Source of the DNA: Bacillus sp. EAC
Lineage (GTDB): Bacteria > Bacillota > Bacilli > Bacillales > Bacillaceae_G
DNA: 64,000 nucleotides
Assembly: GCF_002156875.1 (NCBI RefSeq)
Contig: NZ_NCSY01000006.1
Span: 1 to 64,000 of the forward strand
Direction: 5' to 3'
Position 1 is the stretch's first letter, and each line of letters opens with the position of its first letter. The notes below the pieces were generated by a model. That model had not been told where the DNA came from. It was given only the letters and a program-made list of their open reading frames with translations, and did not search any database. Both the position numbers and the translations under genes were made by a program. Shown one piece after another: positions 58,332 to 64,000 of this stretch.

Positions 58332-59096
58332 TTAATTTACTCCTTTAGACTTCCATTTCACAGTCAACCGTTCAATCAATGCAATTATTGCAAAATAAAT
58401 CATACTTAAAACCATAATGACAAAGATTGAAACAAATACGCGATCTGTTCGAAATGATGATGAAGCAAGAGTCATATAGACCCCAATCCCCGATTTTGCT
58501 CCAAGCCACTCAGAGATAACTGCTCCCATGACACTATAAGTTGCTGAGATCTTTAGTCCTGAAAAAATTGAAGGAAGGGAATATGGAAATTCTATTTTCC
58601 AAAATAATTGAGACTTTGTTGCTCCAGCCATTTTCATATAATTAACTAATTCATTTGGTGTTTGACGAAAACCATCTAGCGATGATACCGTGATTGGAAA
58701 GAAACATACTAATGAGATGATTATTAATTTCGGTAGCAAACCAAAACCAAACCAAATAATTAAGAGTGGAGCCAAAACAATAATTGGTATATTTTGAGAT
58801 AGTATTAACAATGGATAAAACGCTTCTTTGAATCCCGGGATTATATGCAAAATTAGTGCAATTAAAAGACCCAATAATGATCCGATTAACAACCCTGACA
58901 AAGACAACTGAATTGTTGAAATGACATGCGGTATGAAAGAATCTATTGAATTAATACCTTCTTTAAAAATAGCCAATGGGCTTGGTAAAAGCCAAACTTC
59001 TACTTTCCAAATTTTAATACTTAATTGCCAAATTATTAAAAAAAGCAGGATGACAATAATTGGTTGCCATCCCTTTATATTTCTTGATTTCATCAA
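58332..59096 (-). CDS. thiX: ABC transporter permease, thiamin-precursor uptake (ThiX-like)
   Basis: A 254-aa permease with about six membrane helices (WQPIIVILLFLIIWQLSI; LSGLLIGSLLGLLIALIL and others). The coupling-loop motif EFPYSLPSIFSGLKISATYS carries the EAA-type signature of binding-protein-dependent permeases. Its start overlaps the preceding gene by four bases. Confidence 0.88.
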   Translation of the reverse strand: MMKSRNIKGWQPIIVILLFLIIWQLSIKIWKVEVWLLPSPLAIFKEGINSIDSFIPHVISTIQLSLSGLLIGSLLGLLIALILHIIPGFKEAFYPLLILSQNIPIIVLAPLLIIWFGFGLLPKLIIISLVCFFPITVSSLDGFRQTPNELVNYMKMAGATKSQLFWKIEFPYSLPSIFSGLKISATYSVMGAVISEWLGAKSGIGVYMTLASSSFRTDRVFVSIFVIMVLSMIYFAIIALIERLTVKWKSKGVN

Positions 59097-59383
59097 CGAT
59101 ATTTCTCCGTTAAATCATCCATTGCAATACCTTGTGGTTGGTATAGAATCTTCATTTGTGTAATCACATTATGACAGCCAATTTCTATCATTCTCTCATT
59201 CATTTTTTGAACAATCATTAATAATTGATTTAAATCGCCTTCCATTGTTGTTTCTAAAGGTTGAACTTGATATTTCACTCCCGATTCATTAATGATTTTA
59301 ATCGCTTCATCTACTGCGGGAATAACCTCTTCAATTTGTTTAGTTTTAGGGATTATTTGTACACTAATTAATGTATTCGGCAT
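59093..59383 (-). CDS. MTH1187/YkoF-type small thiamine-binding-family protein
   Basis: A 96-aa ferredoxin-like-fold protein (ISVQIIPKTKQIEEVIPAVD; YQVQPLETTMEGDLNQLLMI) of the family formerly DUF77, whose members bind thiamine or related compounds. It lies between the binding-protein and permease genes and overlaps the permease by four bases. It may hold or sense the imported pyrimidine or thiamin in the cytoplasm; this is inferred from family and place. Confidence 0.75.
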   Translation of the reverse strand: MPNTLISVQIIPKTKQIEEVIPAVDEAIKIINESGVKYQVQPLETTMEGDLNQLLMIVQKMNERMIEIGCHNVITQMKILYQPQGIAMDDLTEKYR

Positions 59384-59407
59384 AATTATCTCTCCTTTTT
59401 ATGGATA

Positions 59408-60397
59408 TTATTTTGGCAAAAATTCATTTGTGAATGCTTTATCAGGATTAAATTTACCTTCTAACAATTTATTTTCCGTTAACCAGTCAGCATAGTTTTT
59501 CCAAACTGATTTTTTTTGTTCACCCCAACGAGATGCATCGTCTTTATATTTTGTAGATAACCATATTTGGCTTTTTTCAACCAATTGTTTATCTAAATCA
59601 GGATTGTCTTTTAGTAAAATTGATGCTGCTTCTTTTGGATGATCTATCGAGTAGTTGTACCCATTCGATACTGCCTTCATGAATGCTTTAACAATTTTAG
59701 GATTATCACTAATCATTTTTTCATTTGTAGCTAAAACTGGAGTATAGTAATCTAGTTTTTTACTGTAATCAGTTAGATATACCATATTAAGTTTCTCACC
59801 ACGAAGTTCAGCTTCAATACCAGTCCAACCTTGGTAAATCCAAGCAAAATCAATATCCTTTTTAACCGCTGTAAAGAAATCTGCATCTCCCATGTTAACA
59901 ATGCTTAACTTATTTACATCAGCATTTTCTTTTGACATAAGTGAATTCAAAATAGCTTTTTCTACGGGTGAGCCCCACCCTCCATATGTTTTACCTTCAA
60001 AATCTTTTGGTGTTTCAATTTGTTTCGCCTTAGGAGAAGCAAAGCCAGACGTATTATGTTGAATAATTGCAGCTATCGATACGATTGGTACATTTTGTAC
60101 TCTCGCTTGGGTAATAGATTCTTGGTAAGATACACCAAAATCTGCTTTCCCTGTAGCTACTAATTGGTCTGCCCCTGTTTGTCCTGGGCTTATTATTTCA
60201 ACATTTAGACCTTCATCTTTAAAAAACCCCTTATCCTTCGCTACAAATAACCCTGTGTGATTTGTGTTCGGCGTCCAGTCTAATACAACCGTTACCTTCT
60301 TTTGTTTTTTATTTCCTTGAGAAGTAGACGTTTTTTCTTTACCGCATCCTGTTAATAGTAAACAGATTGCTAGAAAGATAAATGCAAATTTTTTCAT
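59408..60397 (-). CDS. thiY: Thiamin-precursor-binding lipoprotein (ThiY-like)
   Basis: A 329-aa extracellular binding lipoprotein. Signal KFAFIFLAICLLLTGCG with lipobox LLTGC, then the NMT1/THI5-like domain beginning VVLDWTPNTNHTGLFVAKDK, the hallmark of pyrimidine-precursor binders such as ThiY, which binds formylaminopyrimidine (FAMP) in B. halodurans. GGAGTGTT precedes the ATG at 60397; the upstream extension of the frame overlaps the riboswitch terminator and is not coding. Confidence 0.9.
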   Translation of the reverse strand: MKKFAFIFLAICLLLTGCGKEKTSTSQGNKKQKKVTVVLDWTPNTNHTGLFVAKDKGFFKDEGLNVEIISPGQTGADQLVATGKADFGVSYQESITQARVQNVPIVSIAAIIQHNTSGFASPKAKQIETPKDFEGKTYGGWGSPVEKAILNSLMSKENADVNKLSIVNMGDADFFTAVKKDIDFAWIYQGWTGIEAELRGEKLNMVYLTDYSKKLDYYTPVLATNEKMISDNPKIVKAFMKAVSNGYNYSIDHPKEAASILLKDNPDLDKQLVEKSQIWLSTKYKDDASRWGEQKKSVWKNYADWLTENKLLEGKFNPDKAFTNEFLPK

Positions 60398-60428
60398 TTC
60401 ATAACACTCCTTTTTGTTTCGTTTATAC

Positions 60429-60463
60429 AAAAAGAAAACGCCCGGATAGAAGTTATCCGGACG
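60429..60463 (-). terminator. Riboswitch-controlled terminator
   Basis: Stem CGTCCGGATA / TATCCGGGCG followed by TTTTCTTTTT on the minus strand, between the TPP aptamer and thiY. With TPP bound, transcription should stop here. Confidence 0.85.
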
Positions 60464-60495
60464 TAAATGCACTGTAAAAAACATATCAAAAGAGA

Positions 60496-60594
60496 TACTG
60501 TTCCCTACGCTGGCATCACCCAGATCAGGTTCTAAGAGTCAGTATCTTAAGGATACAATCTCAGCCAGCAACACTGGCCCCTCCACATTTTCTC
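60496..60594 (-). ncRNA. TPP riboswitch (THI element)
   Basis: The minus strand contains the invariant parts of the TPP aptamer: GGCTGAGATTG, then GAACCTGATCTGGGTGATGC followed by CAGCGTAGGGAA. A terminator follows at 60429. It governs thiY, the small thiamine-binding gene, thiX, thiZ and the TatD-type gene. A TGTTATATT -10-like element lies about 20 bases upstream of the aptamer. Confidence 0.95.
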
Positions 60595-60748
60595 GCATAT
60601 AAACTTTCTCAATTAATATAACAGATATTTAATTTATTTACGAATTATTTTTTCTTAAAAATAAAATTGGTGGAATGTTATAGTAAAATCTTAGTGTTAA
60701 AAGAATATACTACACTAATGAATTCGTAGTAAAAACGCGGGGATTTTA

Positions 60749-61540
60749 TTGAACAAACCAATTGGAGTCATAGACTCAGGTGTTGGAGGTTTAACAGTTG
60801 CAAAACAAATTATCAGGCAATTACCAAAAGAAGAAATTTATTATGTAGGTGATACAGCAAGATGTCCATATGGATCTCGATCTTATGAGGAGATTAGAAG
60901 TTTTACGTTGGAAATGACAAATTATCTGATGAATCAAAATATAAAAATGTTAGTTATTGCATGTAATACTGCTACTTCGGTTGTATTAAGTGAATTACGT
61001 GAAAAACTTTCTATCCCTGTGATTGGTGTTGTTCACCCTGGAGAAAGGGCAGCAATTAAACTTTCTCAAAATGATCGAATCGGTGTAATTGGAACAAAAG
61101 CTACAATTAATAGTCGAGCGTATCATCATGCTTTACATCGTATTAATAGTACAGTGGAAGTAATAAGTTTAGCCTGTCCGGAATTTGCTGGAATCGTAGA
61201 AAGCGGTGGGTTTAACAAACAAGAAACAGTTAGTATTGTCAAGGAAACTCTTTCACCACTTTTTGGAACGAATATTGATACACTAATACTCGGATGTACG
61301 CATTACCCTCTTCTTAGTCCGATCATACAAGAAGTGATGGGCCCTAAAATTCAGTTAATCAGTTCAGGTGACGAAACAGCGCGTGAAGTAAGTGCAATAC
61401 TAGATCAACAAAATTTATTGTCAACAAATGAAGATGTATCACATTCCTTTTTTACAACTGGTAATCCTATATTATTTAGTACAATAGCTTCAGCTTTATT
61501 TCAAGAACCTATGGAAAATGTAAAACATATTAAACTATGA
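60749..61540 (+). CDS. racE: Glutamate racemase
   Basis: Supplies D-glutamate for peptidoglycan. Catalytic Cys72 (VIACNTATS) and Cys183 (LGCTHYPLL), and [13 protein letters not shown] near the start are present. 263 aa. The TTG start at 60749 follows GGGGAT, so translation is probably moderate. In B. subtilis racE sits next to gerM/gerE; here the thiamin operon lies between. Confidence 0.96.
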   Translation: MNKPIGVIDSGVGGLTVAKQIIRQLPKEEIYYVGDTARCPYGSRSYEEIRSFTLEMTNYLMNQNIKMLVIACNTATSVVLSELREKLSIPVIGVVHPGERAAIKLSQNDRIGVIGTKATINSRAYHHALHRINSTVEVISLACPEFAGIVESGGFNKQETVSIVKETLSPLFGTNIDTLILGCTHYPLLSPIIQEVMGPKIQLISSGDETAREVSAILDQQNLLSTNEDVSHSFFTTGNPILFSTIASALFQEPMENVKHIKL

Positions 61541-61569
61541 GCACTCAAGTAAACGTTTTGAGTGCTTTT
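61540..61569 (+). terminator. Terminator after racE
   Basis: Stem AGCACTCAA / TTGAGTGCT with TTTT following on the plus strand. Confidence 0.82.
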
Positions 61570-61600
61570 CCTATTTACAACTATTTTCATATATAGTAGT

Positions 61601-62041
61601 TTATTTCTTATTTAAATCTAAGTATTCCATTAACATCGTATTATTCTTAACAATATCTTCTAGTGTATATTGATCTAGGACATGTAAAAATTGCTCAAGC
61701 GCTTTATTAAAAATATGCTTTAAGGAACATACCGGTGTGATTACACATGTATTACCGTGTTCAAAGCATTCCACGATGTTAAAGTCTTCTTCTGTTTGAC
61801 GGATAATTTCTCCAATATTTATGTCAGATGGTTGCTTTGCAAGACGGATTCCTCCGTTTCTACCTCTGATTGTTTCAATATAGCCAAGTTTACCTAAATT
61901 ATAGATAATCTTCATTAAATGATTTTTTGAAATATCATATGCCTCAGCAATATCCTTAATATTGACCAGTTTTTCTTGTGATCCAGATGAAAGGAATATT
62001 AGCACACGAAGTGAATAATCCGAATAATTGGTTAAACGCAT
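61601..62041 (-). CDS. nsrR: Nitric-oxide-sensing repressor NsrR
   Basis: An Rrf2-family iron-sulfur repressor of NO-response genes. A winged helix at the N-terminus (MRLTNYSDYSLRVLIFLSSG; EAYDISKNHLMKIIYNLGKL) and three cluster cysteines Cys92, Cys99 and Cys105 (VECFEHGNTCVITPVCSL) are seen. Asp8, the fourth ligand reported in some NsrR proteins, is present. 146 aa. Divergent from hmp, whose upstream region holds two NsrR-type sites. Confidence 0.94.
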   Translation of the reverse strand: MRLTNYSDYSLRVLIFLSSGSQEKLVNIKDIAEAYDISKNHLMKIIYNLGKLGYIETIRGRNGGIRLAKQPSDINIGEIIRQTEEDFNIVECFEHGNTCVITPVCSLKHIFNKALEQFLHVLDQYTLEDIVKNNTMLMEYLDLNKK

Positions 62042-62122
62042 ATTTTGTCCTCACTCACTTATATTTGATTTATCATATCATAATTGTGAACATTTTTTAA
62101 ACTTTAATAGATTTCACCCGAA

Positions 62123-62145
62123 AAGATGTATTTTAAATATTGCTT
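62123..62145. promoter_or_regulatory. NsrR-type operator 1
   Basis: AAGATGTATTTTAAAT followed by ATTGCTT closely resembles the NsrR site AAGATGyATTTtAAATrCATCTT. It lies in the nsrR-hmp divergent region and its right end touches the likely hmp -35. Confidence 0.7.
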
Positions 62146-62192
62146 TTGTGCATTTTCGGACTTAAGATTAAGATGTATTTAAAATACTACTT
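62146..62192 (+). promoter_or_regulatory. hmp promoter with NsrR-type operator 2
   Basis: TTGTGC (62146-62151), a 17-base spacer and TAAGAT (62169-62174). The second NsrR-like site AAGATGTATTTAAAATACTA (62170-62189) covers the -10, so bound NsrR would block this promoter. Confidence 0.65.
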
Positions 62193-62213
62193 TAAAGAAA
62201 AGAAGGGGTTTAC

Positions 62214-63430
62214 ATGTTATCTCAAAAGACAATTGAAATAATCAAATCAACAGTACCTGTTTTAGAAGTAAAAGGAACTGAAATCACAACAGTATTCTAT
62301 AAAAATTTATTTACAAACCACCCTGAATTATTAAATATCTTTAATCACGCGAATCAACAAAAAGGTAGACAACAAACTGCTCTTGCTAATACTGTATTGG
62401 CTGCAGCAACTTATATAGATAAACTTGAAACAATTATTCCTGTCGTCAAACAGATCGCACAAAAGCATCGAAGTCTATTAGTAAAACCTGAACATTATCC
62501 TATTGTTGGTGAGCATTTATTAGGAGCAATTAAAGAAGTACTTGGCGAAGCTGCTACTGAGGAAATAATTTGTGCATGGGCTGATGCATATGGTGTAATC
62601 GCAGATGTATTTATCAATATTGAAAAAGAAATGTATGACAATGCCGCTACTCAAAAAGGTGGTTGGGCTGAGTTTAAAGAATTTAAAGTAATCGAAAAAG
62701 TTAAGGAAAGCGATGTCATTACTTCATTTTATTTAGTCCCAAACGACAATTCAGTCGTACCTACGTTTAAAGCAGGTCAATATATTACAGTACGATCTAA
62801 AGTTCCTGGTGAAAATTTTTTTTAAATCGACAATATAGTTTATCCGATTCACCTGGCAAAGAATATTTGAGAATTTCTGTTAAAAAAGAAGCGGAAGTAA
62901 ATCAACCAGATGGTATTTTCTCAAATTATTTACACGAGCATATTCAAACTGGTGACACTTTAGAAATAACTGCTCCTGCGGGTGACTTTATATTAAATAA
63001 TAAAAAAGAAGCACCAGTTGTCTTCATTAGCGGCGGGGTTGGAATTACTCCATTAATGAGTATGGTTAAAGATATTGCTATTAACCAGCCAGATCGTAAA
63101 GTTGAATTTATTAACGCTTCTAGAAACGGTAAACTCCAAGCATTTGAAGAAGAATTAAGATTTTTAGAAAAGCAATTAACAAATTATTCATTATCATTTA
63201 TTTACGAAGCTCCTTCAGAAGAAGATTTGAAAAATCCTAATTTTAAAAAGCAAGGCTACATCGATGTAAATTGGCTACAAAATAATGTAAATTCGATTAA
63301 AGCTGATTACTATGTTTGTGGTCCAGTCCCATTTTTAAAAGCAATCATTAATGGTCTAAAACAATTAGGAATAGACGATGATGCAATTCATTATGAATTC
63401 TTCGGCCCGTCTATGAGTTTAGAATCTTAA
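62214..63430 (+). pseudogene. hmp: Flavohaemoglobin Hmp, reading frame broken at a T8 tract
   Basis: Hmp oxidises nitric oxide to nitrate. The globin domain (residues 1-140) is whole, with Tyr29 region TTVFYKNLF and the proximal-His segment KPEHYPIVGEHLL. At 62816-62823 a run of eight T leads to GENFF and a stop (203 aa). One added base restores LNRQYSLSDSPGKEYLRISV, the FAD-binding RxYS motif, and then the NADPH motif SGGVGITPLMS, giving about 405 aa, the family length. Both halves are otherwise clean. It may be a true null mutation, a slippage-prone gene or a base-calling error; the downstream part alone lacks a proper start. Confidence 0.9.
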
Positions 63431-63460
63431 CAATTAAGAATTTGTTCGAAAAAAAACATA

Positions 63461-63490
63461 AAAAAGGATGCTTCGTATAGCATCCTTTTT
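63461..63490 (+). terminator. Terminator after hmp
   Basis: Stem AAAAAGGATGC / GCATCCTTTTT around TTCGTATA. The following 297 bases (63491-63787) are AT-rich with no gene or clear repeat. Confidence 0.88.
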
Positions 63491-63787
63491 TATGTTCTAC
63501 TTAGATAGCTTGCAGTTTTTTTTAGTGCAGTTGGGATAACAAAGCTTCCAAAAATACCCATTAGATCACTTGAGGAGTATTTTTTTATACATCCATATGT
63601 GAGAGTACTAATTAATATATCGTACAAAAAAAATCGACCTAAATCATTTTTAGTAATGACTAAAAAAACGACAGATGATTTTCTCGTTGTCAGACTAAGC
63701 CCACCTTTTTAAAAGTCACATTACTATTTTTGAATTTTTTTAAGCTAAATAGTTTAGCAGAGTTCTTTAATAATATACTTAAATTCA

Positions 63788-64000
63788 TTAATTTAATTGA
63801 CTGTAAGGGAGTTCCCAATAATATTTCTCTAGCTCTTCATATAATTTTTTCATACCTATTTTTTCTAAAACTCTAATTGAAGCATGATTGTAAATAGAGC
63901 AAGTGGCAATTATCTTATGAACATTCTCCTTGTTCATTCCCCATTTACAAAATGCCTTTCCCATTTCTGTCGCATAACCATTTCCTTGGTACTGAGGTAA
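63788..64000 (-). CDS. GNAT-family acetyltransferase, C-terminal part
   Basis: A partial gene entering from the right edge; 70 residues are visible. QYQGNGYATEMGKAFCKWGM is the acetyl-CoA-binding motif A (Q-G-N-G pattern) and CSIYNHASIRVLEKIGMKK is the closing motif typical of RimJ/RimL-like N-acetyltransferases. The substrate cannot be told. Confidence 0.85.
   Translation of the reverse strand, partial: LPQYQGNGYATEMGKAFCKWGMNKENVHKIIATCSIYNHASIRVLEKIGMKKLYEELEKYYWELPYSQLN

Noticed and set aside
60398-60484. Upstream extension of the thiY coding frame
   Set aside because: It overlaps the riboswitch terminator stem; the ATG at 60397 has a good ribosome binding site and starts a proper lipoprotein signal.
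62867-63430. A separate stand-alone oxidoreductase gene downstream of a short globin gene
   Set aside because: The frame is open upstream of the TTG to the T8 tract and the joined sequence reads as one normal flavohaemoglobin; the proposed start has no ribosome binding site.

Overview
The window is a chromosomal segment from a low-GC, endospore-forming, probably motile member of the Bacillaceae. The gene order follows the Bacillus subtilis block that runs from the nad/obg/spo0B genes through min-mre, valS-folC, hem, lon-clpX-tig and rph to gerE/racE. AT-rich DNA, strong GGAGG-type ribosome binding sites, GTG/TTG starts and many intrinsic terminators fit a Bacillus relative (a Gottfriedia-like genus is possible, but the species cannot be fixed from sequence reading alone). 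Most genes lie on the minus strand. I saw no insertion sequence, prophage, CRISPR array, toxin-antitoxin pair or recognisable defence locus.

Layout. 0-2 kb: safA, a spore-coat morphogenetic gene with large tandem repeats and an internal start. 2-7.3 kb: NAD synthesis (nadB-nadC-nadA), diverging from nifS-niaR. 7.4-12 kb: obg, spo0B, rpmA-prp-rplU with a leader, and an RNase E/G gene. 12.2-12.8 kb: an orphan glycosyltransferase. 12.9-20.3 kb: spoIVFA-spoIVFB, minCD, mreBCD, radC, maf. 20.6-28.1 kb: spoIIB, a membrane GAF-GGDEF diguanylate cyclase, folC, and valS behind a T-box leader. 28.3-38.7 kb: spo0M, ysxE, spoVID and the haem operon hemAXCDBL. 38.8-40.6 kb: two plus-strand genes (a LiaF-like membrane protein and a potassium channel); dispersed repeats lie between them and after the second. 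40.7-50 kb: engB, lonA, lonB, clpX, tig, ysoA. 50.4-53 kb: a DUF4240 gene, hemAT and two tRNA genes. 53-56.7 kb: ysnB, rdgB, rph, gerM, gerE. 56.8-60.6 kb: a TPP-riboswitch operon with a thiamin-precursor ABC transporter, a small thiamine-binding-family protein and a TatD-type hydrolase. 60.7-64 kb: racE, nsrR, a frameshifted hmp and the end of a GNAT acetyltransferase gene.

How it fits together. Spore assembly dominates: SafA and SpoVID are known partners in coat and cortex assembly, SpoIVFA/FB activate sigma-K, LonB is a forespore protease, and GerE is the last mother-cell regulator. Promoter-like sequences match these roles: sigma-E type before safA, spoIVFA and spoVID, sigma-F before lonB, sigma-K before gerE, and sigma-D before hemAT. 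Metabolite control is also readable: a NiaR-type operator for NAD synthesis, a TPP riboswitch, a valine T-box, an L21 leader, a possible PerR box before hemA and two NsrR-type boxes before hmp.

No clearly undescribed system was found. The best leads are the safA architecture (internal start, Q/K-rich minisatellite, frame break in its last repeat), the hmp frameshift at a T8 tract, the thiamin-salvage operon ending in a TatD-type hydrolase, and hairpin-forming dispersed repeats.
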